From NCBI GenBank assembly GCA_035235625.1, contig CP141145.1, positions 23,748,563 through 23,812,562 on the forward strand: 64,000 nt of DNA, given 5' to 3'. Both the position numbers and the translations under genes were made by a program. Under the pieces are notes generated by a model, which did no database searches, was not told where the DNA came from, and was given only the letters and a program-made list of their open reading frames with translations. The stretch comes from Saururus chinensis. Taxonomy: Eukaryota; Streptophyta; Magnoliopsida; Piperales; Saururaceae. Below, piece by piece: positions 1 through 14,700 of this stretch (its first letter is position 1; each line of letters begins with the position of its first letter).

Positions 1-60
1 TAAGCCATAAGGACACAATAATAAAAAAACATGAAACTTAGAATCTTCGTTTAAACTAAC

Positions 61-2124
61 CATTAGCTCAGAAGGGGCTATAGGCTCATCACCAAGAAAT
101 GCTTCAGCTAACTGATCGTCCACTTCGGAAACAGCTTCTATTAGTTCCCGCCTTTTTTCATTCACCAATGACTCCATATCAGTAGGGATATCAGCCATCA
201 CAAGTTTCTCACTGAAAATAAAGTTAAAAAGAAAAGCACATAAAACTTAAATGTGTGATATTGAAGTCAATAAACCGAAGATGCTGTCATTCTCCTGCAA
301 CAATGATGAGCTAGACACAAGATCCGCAGTTAAAGTCATTGAAAAGTATATACAGCTAATGTAACAAAAAGCTAATAATAATAAATAGGTCCAAGAGCAA
401 CTTGGTGAATCTTAGCCCAATTGGCAAGTGTTAAATATTTTTCCTATGTTGATAGCTGAAATTTCGATAAATAATTAATAAGCATAAGAAACAGACCCTC
501 TGGAGCCATGAAAGAAATAAGCCTTCATGTGCACAAGGTCCACAAGACCCTCAAAGTCCTCTTCCAAACCAATTGGCACTTGCACAGCAGCACTATGATG
601 CCGAAGTTTGGACCTAGCCTAAAGAGGAAAACAATAGTTAAAACATCAATAATTGATTTCTCGAATTTCAGTATTGATGCCCAAAATAATTTCATGTAAA
701 TCAAAACAGAAAAGACAGTTACTCCTGCCAACAACAATTACATAAAGTTTGTTTTGTTTGTGATACAGTAATTTTCATAACTCCCAGTTACAAAAAAATT
801 TAAAAACATGTTACCTGGTTCAAAACCTTCCATGGATCAGCTCCCATTCGATCCAGTTTATTGATAAATGCAAGCCTGGGGACATCATATCTTCTCATCT
901 GCCTATCTACAGTAATTGACTGGCTCTGCACCCCACCAACACTACAAAGAAGCAGTATTGCCCCATCAAGAACACGCAACGCCCTCTCAACTTCAATAGT
1001 AAAGTCCACGTGGCCTGGCGTGTCAATTATATTTATCTGCATATTATGAAATACAATTACATTAACACATCAAATTTCAATGGCATCAGCCAATTTCTCG
1101 AAGCAAGTCAATACATGGCTAAGAAAGTAAGTTAGCATGAAACTGTAAGATAAACCACAGCAGATACACTTGTAATATTTTAGAAAAGAATTACCATTTG
1201 ATTGCCACAACCATACCTACAGATAACGAAACAACTCCAAGTACACAGCACCGGAAACTCAATTAATGATGACGTACCTTATTTTCAAAAAAACTTGCAG
1301 CTTGTTTTTGTATCAACTAACAAACTTGCTCACCTTGATAATGTTCAATCGTCCTAAACATAGTTCATGTTTTTGCTATTGAATAATTACACTTCCTCGT
1401 TTTCACTTGTAATTATATTTGTTAGAATCCTTAAAAAATCCATACATCTCAGTAAAAAGAAAACTATGTATGAAAAGTAAGCACTCTGCCACAAAACATA
1501 CCCACAAAGCGCAAAGTCGATGACTTTCAGAAGCATCAACCGATACGCCAATAACAAACTGTTTGAAACTGATAATTCATGTAACATGTAACTTAACGGA
1601 AGAAACATTCAAGCGAAATGAATTATGACAATCGGAAGTATAAGCTGCATACACTATGACCCTCCAAAATTATTATCGAAAGAAAAAAATCCGAATTGCT
1701 TTCCCACCTGGTAATCATTCCACGCGCAGTAGGTCGCGGCAGACTTGATAGTGATCCCCTTCTCCCTCTCCAAGTCCATGGAATCCATCTTCGCCCCGAC
1801 GCCGTCCTTGCCCCTCACCTCGTGGATCTCGTGAATCCTCCCCGTATAATACAGGATCCGCTCGGTCAGCGTCGTCTTGCCAGAGTCGATATGGGCCGAA
1901 ATTCCGATGTTCCGCACCTTGGCCATGGCCTCCTTCCACCACGCCTCCTTCTCCTCCTTGGACCGCGCCAAATTCGCCGTGGAGAACCTCCGCCGCCCGA
2001 CATTATCCAGCAGGAGGATGGCGTAGGCGGGAGAGGAGGAAGAGAGGGCGGTGGCGACGGCGGGTAGGGCGGTCTCGGCCGCGCAGAGGGCGAAGAGGCG
2101 GCGAGTGGCGGAGGATCGGGCCAT
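61..2124 (-). CDS. MEFG: Mitochondrial elongation factor G, 5' part (exons 1-4; gene continues past the left edge)
   Basis: GTPase that drives ribosome translocation in mitochondrial protein synthesis. Coding exons read on the minus strand: 2124-1708, 1036-815, 618-497 and 211-61, joined by GT-AG introns with consistent phases (0, 0, 2, 0), giving 304 codons so far. Residues 1 to about 55 are Arg/Ser/Ala-rich with few acids, as in a mitochondrial presequence. The G domain follows: G1 AHIDSGKT, the switch I stretch [10 protein letters not shown]3 DTPGH and G4 NKLD. The AHIDSGKT form and the WWKEAM lead-in fit the organellar EF-G1 type rather than cytosolic EF-2. Exon 4 ends in the stretch [11 protein letters not shown], after which the remaining G domain and domains II-V lie off the window. 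ATG 2124 has G at -3 and +4 and starts the GC-rich first exon. No frameshift or lost motif is seen; the gene looks functional. Confidence 0.95.
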
Positions 2125-2500
2125 CGCGTTCGCCGGGATTTGCTTAAACCCTAAACCCCCGCTCGATCACGCCCTCCGCCAGTGGCCAGTGGGCCTCTCG
2201 TGCGGAAAAGTTGGGACTTCGGAGGGAGAAGAAGGCCGAATCATCACGAATGCCTCTTGCCTTGCGGCGGGAGATGGCCCACAGCTGACGACTGAACGGG
2301 GCTTGTCTCTAACGTGCACCACCCCCCATGCTCGAATTTTCGAGGTGGGCCATACCTGTGTGGGCCCCATGGAATTCTGGTCCACTTCAATCTGTGGGAC
2401 CCTGCATATGAAGGGTGAGCCTTAATTTTCAAGAAGGGGAGAAATCCAGACCATGGATAGGGATCATAATCATGATAAGAACATCTTTTGTTTTTCAACG
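2125..2500 (-). promoter_or_regulatory. Upstream region of the mitochondrial EF-G gene
   Basis: GC-richer sequence directly 5' of the EF-G start codon, between the ATG at 2124 and AT-rich repeat DNA from about 2500. It should hold the 5'UTR and core promoter. I see no convincing TATA box, which is common for plant housekeeping genes. The open frames here on both strands match no family I know and are best read as chance frames in GC-rich DNA. Confidence 0.4.
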
Positions 2501-2539
2501 TTTGAGGTTGGCGACATGATTTTATACCTCCACTCTGAG

Positions 2540-2694
2540 GTATGTTTTTTTTGTTAACTCCTTTGCAAACATTATTGATGGGATAGAGTCAATATTTTTA
2601 TGGGGTCCTTCCTCCACTTTAGTATGTTTTGTGTTAACTCCTTTTGCGGACATCTTTGATGGGATAGGGACAATATTTTTACCGGGTCCTTCTC
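2540..2694. repeat. Tandem duplication, two copies of about 70 bp with a period near 82 bp
   Basis: The block from about 2540 to 2611 (containing TTAACTCC, then TGATGGGATAG, CAATATTTTTA and GGGTCCTTC in order) recurs at 2622-2694 with the same words in the same order and a few substitutions. Only two copies are present. There is no coding content and no link to a known element. Confidence 0.75.
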
Positions 2695-2699
2695 ATTCT

Positions 2700-3998
2700 T
2701 TTCTTCTTAACGGTCCCACCCTCATTATTTAGAATTTATACAATTTTTTAGAAAAATTCTCTATATTTACAAATGTCTCAATATGCTCAAGAAAAATTCT
2801 TTTAATTGTCCTCCTCAACTAATGGTGACGTAGTGAGGGAGAGGACTAGAGACCTATTTAATTAAAATGAAGTTGATTGATAATGATCTTGAATAAATAA
2901 ATAGTGATAAGAAATTAGAAATAAAATTATAGAGGCATGTAAAAATGCACATGCATTATGTGTGTTTAGATATATAAAATAAAATAACTTAAAAATAAAA
3001 TATGTATTAAATAAATATATTTTTTAAATGATATAGTTACATTACATTGCTTTGAGGATAATAATGATAATTAGTTATGTACACAAGCTTTATGTTAACC
3101 TATATACACTAATGGTTAGCAAGTATAAATCTAAATTTTATAAGCTAATATATTATATCATAGGTCAGCAAAAATAATAGTATTAAAAGACTTTGTATTA
3201 TAGAGTACATTATTTATATTTATAACTAACTTGGCGATAGGTCTCATTTGATAGAGTTTTTTGGGGGTTTTCTAAGGGTATTAAATTTACATAAATCTGA
3301 ATATATATATAATATAAATATAAATAAATTATTATTAAAAAATATGTTATGTACGTGAGGCCTAAATAAAATTTGAAAAAAACATAATCATGTAAGAATT
3401 TATTTGATTTAACTCAACGATAACTTTCTTATGATACCAAGAAAGAGTAACGAGTTCAAAAGTGCAAGAAGTAATATTATAAAATTAAATCAATATAACC
3501 TAAAAATAGGGATTAAAACTATAATACTTTTAGCTTTATGGGGGATTATGATGAGTCTAATACGGTTAAATAGGGCATGATGATATAAAACATGGGACAA
3601 ATAGTCCTCATTTGAAAAATCTATAATACATTGATTTATTTTATTTTATAGTAAAATATAAATAGAGGGGAAGACGATGTGATCTAAAATAAAATTGAAA
3701 GGTGTAAAGCCCTTGGAGGTTTTATGTTACGATCTGAGCGGGAGGCCATGATTACTTTGTTATTGCTTGCTGGCCTATCTATCTCGTTGTGGCTGCTTAG
3801 TTGCTTAGGTATATATCTCTTTATCAATTCTTTATTCCTACATAGATTATTAACTTCTCCTGTCCTATATTAATTGCCCAATTAAAAAATATATAATAAT
3901 TAAGAAAACTACTATATTAACTTTTTTACACATCTATTAACCTTTTTTACTTTATTTATTAATTATTATAAGAAGGATAACATAAAATAAGATAATTA
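2700..3998. other. AT-rich intergenic DNA without recognised genes
   Basis: Low-complexity AT-rich sequence with stops in all frames. A piece near 3,858-3,900 (word CTCCTGTCCTATATTAATT) resembles a Stowaway end but has no visible partner end. Nothing else can be supported. Confidence 0.5.
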
Positions 3999-4192
3999 TA
4001 TTCCCTTCATCTTAAATTAATAGTTTAATTTGGCAAAAAAAATTATACATTAATAGTTTTATTTTATTAAATTTAAATAATTATATACTTAAAAAAAAAT
4101 AATATAAGTTTTTTTTTTAAATATAGGTTTCACCATTTAATAAAAGTTATTATTTTTTAAAATATAACTATTAATATAAGACGGATGAAGTA
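3999..4192. mobile_element. Stowaway-like MITE (Tc1/mariner type)
   Basis: The ends are imperfect inverted repeats: TTCCCTTCATCTTAAATTAA on the left and the complement of TTAATATAAGACGGATGAAG on the right, flanked by TA on both sides as expected for the TA target of Tc1/mariner MITEs. The roughly 190-bp interior is AT-rich and noncoding, so it would need a transposase supplied in trans. Decayed end matches indicate an old insertion. Confidence 0.7.
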
Positions 4193-5472
4193 TATAATTA
4201 TTATTTTTAGATAATTAATATCGGATAGCAAAAGTATTAGTATGCATTGTTAATTTTTTAGATAAGATGGATTGAATTCATATTTTATTGGTTGGTATGT
4301 GGGCTATCATAATGGCCTAGCCATAGATTACTTAGGGTCGGAGCCTAATTGGACTAATGATGAATTATTTGATGTTCCGGTTGATTCATCTTTTTCTTCT
4401 CTCTTCCCTCTCCACATTGCCCCTTGTTGCCATTTCTCAAACCCTGACTTCCTCCCCGGTTTCACCTTATTTATTACCTACATCTTAGTAGTAGTTTTCA
4501 TCTCCCTCTGTCTAATTTTTCCTTAATTACCTCCTTCTCTTGTCTAATTTCTCTTTCTAACCTACATTAATAACTCCCTTTAGCTAAAATTAAATAACTG
4601 GGTATTTAAAAAAGTGTCCCAAAAGCTACTTTGTATTCTCATAATTGTGAGTCTCGCTATTTAGTAAAAATTATTATATTTTAAAATATAGCTGTTTGTA
4701 TATTAAGACAGAGGGAATATAATGTAAAGTGCTTGCTCATACCAGTTCATAAAGTCATCAGAAAACAGGTGGAATCCATGCACCCCTCACAAAACATCCT
4801 CTTATGGCTTACAAATGGAAGTCATAAGATCCCCTTACGTTACATTCAATTACAGCTCACAAGGAAAAGTCCATACTACGACTAAGATATTTAAGTGCAT
4901 TATTGTGGCACTTAGACTAACCTCAATTTTTAATCTTTTTTATCGATATAGTTTTCAAATTCTTAACTTGATAATATTAATACAAATCAAATGTTTCTTC
5001 TAAAATTGCTCGGAAGAGCCTGTTTATAGCAATTTTTTTATCAGTAAGCAAGAGCTTAACTACGGATTTCCATTAAAATCAAAGAAGGCAAACACAACAA
5101 AATGAAAAAATGAGCTATTTAATTGTCACATTTTTATAAAATGCAACTTTTTTTGTCCAGTGCGAAGAATATTTTACTTTGTTGTCAAGTTCTTATAAAT
5201 GGATTCTTTCCTTGATGCGTGCTTGACAATTACTCCATGTAATTCTTTAATTTATTTTAATATTTCCATGTAATTCTCGTGGCTTGAAAAGTTAATTCCA
5301 CTGATCACAACAGTCAGCAATTAAAACCAGGGAGGGAATCTATTTGCCTCAGATCCAGATTACCCTCCTTTTTCGCCTTTGAGATTAAATAACTACATTA
5401 AAATCTCTAGTTAATATCTCACTCGTATTCCTAATTATCCGAAAACATTGATCTAAGTTGTTATTATTGAGA
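4193..5472. other. AT-rich intergenic DNA with Stowaway fragments
   Basis: No gene is recognised. The stretch around 4,600-4,725 ends in a word like AAGACAGAGGGAATATAAT and carries the internal Stowaway phrase AAAATATAGCTGTT, so it looks like the right half of a truncated Stowaway-like element. The open frame at 4272-4526 has no recognisable motif and sits in low-complexity sequence, so it is not called. Confidence 0.4.
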
Positions 5473-5679
5473 TACCCCCTCCATCTTATATTAATAGTTT
5501 TATTTTAAAAAATGATAATTTTTATTAAAAGGTAAAATGTACATCTAAGAGAAGAAAAAATAAGCCTATAATACTCTATTTGAAGTACCCAATCACTTAT
5601 CTTAAACAAAATAGAGCTATTAATATGAAGCAAAGTTTTTTTTATCAAATGAAGCTATTAATTTATGATAAAAATACTA
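5473..5679. mobile_element. Degenerate Stowaway-like MITE
   Basis: It begins TA then CCCCCTCCATCTTATATTAA and shares its internal phrases (a run like AAGTACCCAATCACTTA, then AAAATAGAGCTATTAATAT) in order with the better preserved element at 9741-9949. The right end is eroded to ATGATAAAAATAC before TA. The two are members of one family of different quality. Confidence 0.65.
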
Positions 5680-6385
5680 TTTAATTAATAATAATAAATG
5701 AAAGATGAATAAAGTAATTAACCATTGTACCCCAGTCATCCAAGACAATATCCATAGTACTATTTACATTCTGCCATAAAGAACCACTAGAAGTGCTGCA
5801 TATAAGTGGTTCACCATGATATGCTAGAATTATTTCATTGCTTCTGTACCATATAAATGGTCATGCAAAGTATATTTCTACCATTTAGAAAGAGAAGTAG
5901 AACAAAAAACTATATCTCTAACAAATTTTTTTCTTTATAACTCCGTTTCTTTATTTGTTTGTTTTCATACCTTTTTTATAGAAGGCACAATGGTATACTC
6001 TTTTCCCTTCTTTCTCTTCCTAGAAAGGGCAATAATTATATTTGATTATATAGTAAGACTCCCTTTATTATGAGCTCGGGCTCACACACATTTGTGTGGG
6101 CCATGCATCATCAACCATTAGATTTAGATCATGTAACAAACAGTACTCATAGGGCAAACAATTTTTTTATGCCCTTGCATTGTCCGATTTGCCCGAGCTC
6201 ATGCTGACGTACGTTAGCCCAAATTCACATTAACTTTACCCATATACTAAAAATAGTAAAGTTATATTCTTTCTCTACCCAAAAAAGTATTGTTTCTTTG
6301 TTCGTAGCCCACTCCCCTAGAGTCCACCCATCATGTGCTATCTCTCGGGGTAACAATTATAAGTAACTAGCAAAAATCTACATTC
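5680..6385. other. Intergenic DNA with one stray unit of the GTGAGCCC-type repeat
   Basis: No gene seen. At about 6,070-6,235 there is a unit containing GAGCTCGGGCTCACACACAT and later TTGCCCGAGCTCATGCTGAC. It resembles the subterminal-type repeat family that is abundant at 35-36, 52-54.5 and 58-59 kb. Confidence 0.45.
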
Positions 6386-8050
<1,665 letters not shown>

Positions 8051-8785
8051 ATAAATAAGAGGAAAAAGTAATTTTATAAGTAAAACATCAAAGAAAAAAA
8101 CTAGCAAAGAGCTGCAAGGAGCTACCCCTCACATCCTCATTGCGAAATTGCTAAAAAAAATTCTTTAACTCAAGAGAAAGAAAAACCTTACAAATAGAGA
8201 CCGACCAGATACAGCCTCCGTGCATGTGGGCATGTAGCCGGTCCTACACATGACCCGTACTATTCAGCATATGCCAGGGCAAAAATCATTTCATTGTATA
8301 TGTTCTTTTATCCAGTTTTAATCAGATGTACCATTCCTGCCATCCTTAGCCTCGAAGAAAGACTGTGCTAAGTGCGTTGAACCTTCCAAGAAGCTGCTGG
8401 CGCAAGAACTGTCCAGGTTGCCGGTTCTCGTCTTCCCAAGTAGACAAAAGTCAACGAGCCATGTGTATTTATTGTACACGGAGTATATTCTTATATAAGA
8501 CTGGATCACGAGCTTAATATAACTTTTGATTTAATTAGAAAAAGTAAATCTGTATATGTTGTCAGCTATCATAGCATGGAATAACTCCAACCTTTGATTG
8601 GATTAAAAAAATATAAATCTCAATGTTAGTAGGTAAGAAACTTTTAGAGCTTAAGAATATGAGCTTACTTTATCTGTTTGCCCTATTTAAAAGATAATCA
8701 CTGGATCACATATCAATGTCCACTGCCTTTACCCGTAGGGCACATCCACATTTAGATCAGAAGATTTTTTTATAATCCCTAAAAT
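8051..8785. other. Intergenic DNA with a short GC-richer island
   Basis: Mostly AT-rich. About 8,320-8,470 is GC-richer and contains a 63-codon minus-strand frame that matches no family I recognise. It has no splice-flanked neighbours and is not called as a gene. Confidence 0.35.
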
Positions 8786-8945
8786 GCATGAGCCGAGTAT
8801 AACAAACACCCATAAGCCATCAGTTTTTAAAATTGACGGTGCACATGGTATCACACGATAGTATATATAAATACATGTGCTACCATGTGCACTATTGATT
8901 TTAAAAATCAACGGCTCCCGAACATTCCTTATATTCGGCTCATGC
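8786..8945. mobile_element. Foldback MITE-like palindrome
   Basis: The two halves form a long imperfect inverted repeat: left GCATGAGCCGA with a later GGTGCACATGGTA, right TACCATGTGCA with a terminal TCGGCTCATGC. The central loop of about 25 bp includes TATATATAAATACA. Arms of about 65 bp would pair over most of the element. Target-site duplication is not clear, so the family is unknown. Confidence 0.65.
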
Positions 8946-9740
8946 TTAACGTTGAACATAAAAAATATTTCCCTCTAGATCACCCCTCTATTGTCCTCCA
9001 TGCCTTACTCACTGTCCAAATATCGACACAAGCTCCAACACCCTCTAGGACACTAATCCCATGCATTTTCCTTTGCACTAGCCTCCTTTACACAAGCCCA
9101 CCCTCCCCTGAGAAATAGGGTTGGGAGTTACTAGTTTCGTGCTCCCTTGTCTTGGTCTCTGCCTAAACAATTAAACATGACCTCTCTTGCTCAAGCATCA
9201 TAACTTTAAATCATCTCCTCATTTATTTTCCCCCAAATTCACCTCGTTTCCATCTCATTGAACCCACAATAGTAAGTTCGAACCCAAGCGTGGTCCAGCC
9301 ACACACTCTGTTTTAAGCTTAAGGGCTAAAATATCAATTAACACCTTTTTTTTGTTGAGTTGGATTGACATTAGACTATAAGTAGCTAGTGAAATTTCCT
9401 GCCAGATGTAGCTATCTAATTGCCATGGCCAATCATCCACTTGATCATCTTGTGTGATGTACAAGATTTCAATGTTGTGATTGAAGGCTTCACAAATAGG
9501 ACTTGATTTTTCATGGAAGAACTAGAATTTCCCGTACATCAGCCTTACCCTTGTACAATGGCATGGGGTGACAAAGTATACTCTTTATGAGACGTGTTAA
9601 GGTGCATACACATATAGGTACCTCAATATGTATCACAAATAATATGTTTTGTTGCCCCCGTGACAATAAGACCTTATGACCTAGACATGCCCTAGTTATG
9701 ACCTCCCTCCCTTTGCGGAACACATAGATGAAATGAATAA
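8946..9740. other. Intergenic DNA, nothing recognised
   Basis: No supported gene. At 9,268-9,300 the minus strand carries a word like GGGTTCGAAC, which resembles a pol III B box. No A box, tail or flanking repeat accompanies it, so no SINE or tRNA is called. Confidence 0.35.
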
Positions 9741-9949
9741 TACTCCTTCTTTCCCATATTAATATATACATTTGAAAACATATAGTAGATTTTATTAAAT
9801 AAAAAGCTCACATATATGAAAAGGGAATATAAACTTATAATACTCTTTTTTTAAGTACCTAGTCACTTAAATTGAACAAAATAGAGCTCTTAATATAGAA
9901 CAAACATTTTTTTGCCAAATGGAGATGTTAATTTGGGATAGAGGGAGTA
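9741..9949. mobile_element. Stowaway-like MITE, well preserved
   Basis: Starts TACTCCTTCTTTCCCATATT and ends ATTTGGGATAGAGGGAGTA, which are inverted complements of each other with few mismatches and are flanked by the TA target. Length is 209 bp including the TA bases. The CTCCCTCNNTCCCA-type end is the hallmark of Stowaway elements, most familiar from monocots. The interior is noncoding. Confidence 0.85.
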
Positions 9950-10332
9950 ACATGGAGTAGGGGTTCACGGCAAGCAAAGCCGAGTTAGGGGGGGAAAGCA
10001 GAGCCTAGTTAGGGAGCTCAAGATGCATTCGGTGCAAACATAAACTCTCTTAGTATAAATATATCAAAATAATTTGTTATATTTACATGGTGCATACAAA
10101 CTTGCATGCACCGATACATTTTAAGTTGCATTGCCATGCCCCAGCACACGCTACCCCTGAGTCAAACCCGGTCCAAGGTGAAAGTGGCACATGGCGAAAA
10201 GGTGGAGTTTAATTGTTGAAGACTTAACTCATCCTTAGGTAGAACACACTACAAAGTTTAGAAGAAAAAAGTGGCACACGGTGTGACAAGGTGGAATTTA
10301 ATTGTGGAAGACATAACTTGTCATTGGGTAGA
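9950..10332. repeat. Intergenic DNA containing a local duplication later used as an LTR target
   Basis: A block of about 85 bp at 10,178-10,262 (words AAGTGGCACATGGCGA, GGTGGAGTTTAATTGTTGAA and GGTAGAACACACTACA in order) is duplicated from about 10,268. The second copy is split by the solo LTR at 10,333-11,769 and resumes after it with GCACACTACAGAGTT. A small inverted repeat (ATGCATTCGGTGCA and TGCACCGATACAT) lies at 10,022-10,115. Confidence 0.7.
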
Positions 10333-10343
10333 TGATGAGCATG

Positions 10344-10386
<43 letters not shown>

Positions 10387-11769
10387 GCCTTTTTACCTTA
10401 TTTGTTAGTATAGATTAGGTTTATTAAGAGTTAGTTATAGTTTATTTAGATTAAGATGAAATTAGTATTTTAGTTTAATTATTAATAATTTTATAGTTAT
10501 TAGTAGTTTAGATATGTATTTGAACCAAGTTGGGATTTTAATTATATTGTACATGTCTAAAGTATGATATTTTATGTTTTATATGTAAAGTGCACTTATC
10601 GAGGTACTTGGATGATGTTTGGAATAATTAAAAATAGTCTTGACATTCTTTAAAGTGATTTGGATAACTTTTCGGAGTTATAACAAGTTGGAAATTAATA
10701 TGGACATGAAGAAAAGCTTAATGAACAGAATATGGACTATCTAGAAAAACTGTCCAGATTGCAGTCGAACGGGGTCACTTACCGTTCGATTGGGATAATG
10801 TGATTTTGAAGCAAAACTCAGTTCAAGCGTTCGAACGGGCATGCAAGGCATTCGAACGACATAACGTGCAATTTTCTAGTTTTAGCCAATTTTTAATCCT
10901 TTTCATATTGGACTTCTTCCTACGGATCTTATGCCTATAAAAAGACATATTTAACTTGAAACCAGGAGAATCTAGTAGATTTTATGAAGAGAAAAAGGAA
11001 GAAGAAGATGAAAGAGAACTCAAAGCTTTTAATGGAGATCTAAGTGCTTTCTTCTATAATAGAAGACTATACTTTTCTTTTACTTAGGAGTTTATGAAGC
11101 TATAGATAAGTTTCAGTTTCTTTTCTTTTTAATTTAGATCTCAGTTGTGAATGATGACAATTGTATGATAAGAATTTCCTTTTTAATGAAAAAACTTTTA
11201 ATGTTTATTCAAATCTATGTTGATTTATTGTCTTATAGATGATAGATTGATGTGGTTTTGATATTTTCATCGATTCTAATTTCTGTGATTTAGATGAGAT
11301 GTTCATACAATAGTTTTAATGTTCAGATAATTAATGACTTGGATGAGTTATACTAAGATTAGGCGGGTCATGCCTATAGCTAGTTTAGTGTAGATGATTT
11401 GTGCTATTGTCGAAGATAGTTTATGTCATGGAATTTAATTAATGATTCTTTATAAAGTAATTCTAGCTTGTAGTTGAGAATACTTGTTCATATTCACACT
11501 AGATTTAGATTAAAAGTTAAGAAATTGTTATGGTTTTATAGTGGATTCAATTTTCTAAGTAAATTCCATCAAATTAATCTCTTGTTTTTAAACTAGTTGA
11601 TTCCTTTCTTTTGCTTAATTTAAGTTTAAGTTATTTCTAGTTTTTAATCAGCAAATTCCTCTTTAGATTTAGTAATAATTTATCCGTCCCTGAGGTTCGA
11701 CAACCCTTAAATACTTATCCTATTACAATAACCTTGTACACTTACAAAGGGTTTAATTATAAATGATCA
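10333..11769. mobile_element. Solo LTR (1,437 bp) with 5-bp target site duplication GTAGA
   Basis: The element begins TGATGAGCATG and ends AAATGATCA, that is TG to CA with a TGAT/ATCA terminal inverted repeat. GTAGA stands immediately before (10,328-10,332) and immediately after (11,770-11,774). Removing the element and one GTAGA restores a sequence matching the neighbouring duplicate at 10,178-10,262, an independent check on both borders. No gag or pol reading frame is present, so this is a single LTR left after LTR-LTR recombination. A (TA)n run lies near the left end (10,347-10,383). The Ty3 superfamily is plausible from the length, but the lineage is not determined. Confidence 0.85.
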
Positions 11770-11774
11770 GTAGA

Positions 11775-14700
11775 GCACACTACAGAGTTGTGCACATATA
11801 CTTTGTACAAATAAACAAAAAAAAGACTACTATTAAAAGTATTACTCTACTTATCCCCACATACTAATAATAAACAAGTCTACACATGGCTAAAATAAGT
11901 CTAAGCCAACAATTGTTAATAAGAGCTTAGGTCAACAATGGCTAAATAGAAGTGTGAAGTAGAGACAAGTGTAAATAGATCTCAATATGACATAAACAAG
12001 CTAACATAAAACCCAACATCTCCATGAATCCCCTCTCAAAGGTCAGTGTCATCTACATGCTCAATACAGAGCTCATCTGAACAACCTGCATGACACGCAG
12101 CCCCACAACAAAACACAAACAAAGAAGGGTGAGTCAAAGCTCAACAAAGGTTTTAAGGTGGATAATAAGTGCATAATGACATCAAATACATAATCAACAT
12201 AACATTCATCATGCTCATTCACATGGGACAATCACAAAAACCTATGCTACCTTTGCATAATATCATAATTTACAATCCATAAACATCTACTCATGCCACT
12301 TGCATGTCATACTATCTATAACATGTCTCAACAACACATAGTTATGTCACCCACATATCATGCTATATGTAATATATCTCATCAACATATAGTCATGTCA
12401 CCTACATATCATATTATATATAATATATTATATTAACTCATAGTCATGCTACCTGCATATCATACTATTTAGAACATATTTTCTCAATCCATAGTCATGC
12501 CATATGTTATAACTCATATTCTATAAGTACAAACCATACACATGTACATCATGGGTTCAAATATAGCTCATAACGCATATATACCTCATGTGTAAACATG
12601 TGAAACTCATTATCTTGTATGAATCATTTCTCAACATAAACATATCATACATATTTATTTCTCAACAAAAATATTCACCCTGCAAATCAAGTGCATCCAT
12701 CACACATCATCCTGCATATTCATGCAAATCCATTCCATAATCACATGTGTATTATAAGCATCATTATTTCTACATATCTTGTGTTAGTGAGCATTATATT
12801 TATACCATGTATAAATGAACTAGTGAATGTCTCACAATTGAGAAAAAATAATCTTGCTTGTCAAGGCCAAAACCCCGAGCAAACCTACTCACCTCAGACA
12901 ATCCTAATGGGGAAGGTCCAAACTCCTAAAAGGAAACAAGTAGTTTGGGTAAGTTTCCTAACGGGGAAAGTACCCCTAGGTAGCCAGTATATATGGATAA
13001 ACCATCATAGATTCTCATGGTCCAGATAAAACTCAATAATTTAACTTATTGTATCATTCTGCTCTTCTTATTCGAGGAGGAACTCATCCTTAAACAGACT
13101 TAAAACCCGTCTATTGGACATAAAACCCTATCATTTCGGATGTAAAACTGATTTGATAAACCTTCAAGCGGCTAATCCAACAACCATTGACATCCAATTG
13201 CATCCACTTGATCAAACACAACTAACCACAATTAATTTTGTTTATAAATCATTTTGACAATACATGCAACATGACACATATGTGAGCAAAGGATAAATGA
13301 GTCAAAGCATAAGTAAACATGCTCAAATCAATCCATATGTGCATAAAACATGATTTATTTGCGCCAAATAAAATCATGTAAGTCTATACAAAAGTGTTCA
13401 TAAGTGACAGTGTTCAAACTTAAGCTAAAATATGTGAAACATAAATAAACTATAATCAAGGTTGTATATGTAAACATCTATAAATTTATCATAGTCCTAC
13501 CCTAGAATCATGGAGTAAATGTGGCAAAGAATAGAAATACAAGTTCAAGATAAATACAACATCATGCTAGACTTAGATAAAGTATAAACATAATCATACT
13601 TAAGCTAAAACATATGAAACATGATCCCCCTAAAATTAACTATATATATATATATAATTATGGTTAAACCTATTGAAATTATCAAGTAATCAGGAATAAG
13701 TCATCAAACATGGATTTAAAACAAGTAGAATGTCATACTAAAACTAAACAAGTATAGTCCTAATCACGCTTGAGCTAAATCATAATTTAAATATGGTTCT
13801 CGTGAAATCACATAAACAATCTGGGTAATACTAATTCATTTTAGTAATAAAGAATCAAATTTATGAGAAAAGAACAAAAAATGGCCAAAATGCACAAAAT
13901 AGTCCAAGACACCAAAATTGCCATTTGAACGCCCTATCAGGGCCATTCAAAAGCCAGGCTATTCAATTTGCCAAAAAGGCCATTCGAATGGTCAGTCATT
14001 CAAATGCCCTTCTAACTAGTTTAAACGCCCCTCACAATTCACTTTTTACCTTTTTTCGGATCGTCTTCAACCTTCCCAAATTTAAACAAAAATATTTAAA
14101 AGTTCAAGATAAATTTTAAAATCACCATAGAAGATCATAATATCAAAATATAACTCCAAAACATGATAGATCTAATCATTCACATGTTTAATCATAAGAA
14201 AATAGCCACAAATAACATATTTTTAATACATCACTGTTAAAACACAAAATGAAGCAAGAACCCATATAGATATAAAATTATGCATTCCCATGGATGAAAC
14301 TACACAAGATAAAACTCCTTTACCTCTATGAAGTTCTTAGATCTAAAAAATCACTAATAGGCTTAAATCAACTTGAAAATAGGTAGATATAAAATATCAT
14401 TTAGTTAAAAATAAAAATCACCCATTTAGGGTTTTAAATCGAAATTAAAAATAATATTTTTAATAGAAGAAATCAATAATCAAATTTAAAAATATGAAGA
14501 TAAAAAGGATTAAAACCAAAATCAAAAGATTATAAGTGATTAGGGTTAATGGCAAGAAAACATACCTTAATCTATTTTTCCTCTTCGAAAAATACGGTAG
14601 AGTACCTTCTTTTCTATTGTACAACCCCTCCTTAAATGATCAAGTGGCTACAGTTTTTTATTCAATAGTAAAGTTTTGGGCTATGTTTACAAAATATTGG

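Noticed and set aside
9268-9300. Possible SINE (minus-strand GGGTTCGAAC B-box-like word)
   Set aside because: No A box at the right distance, no tail and no target duplication were found.
12691-13029. 112-codon plus-strand frame in the 11.8-15.1 kb region
   Set aside because: No family resemblance; it lies in LTR-like sequence rich in CATCATATTCATG-type words.
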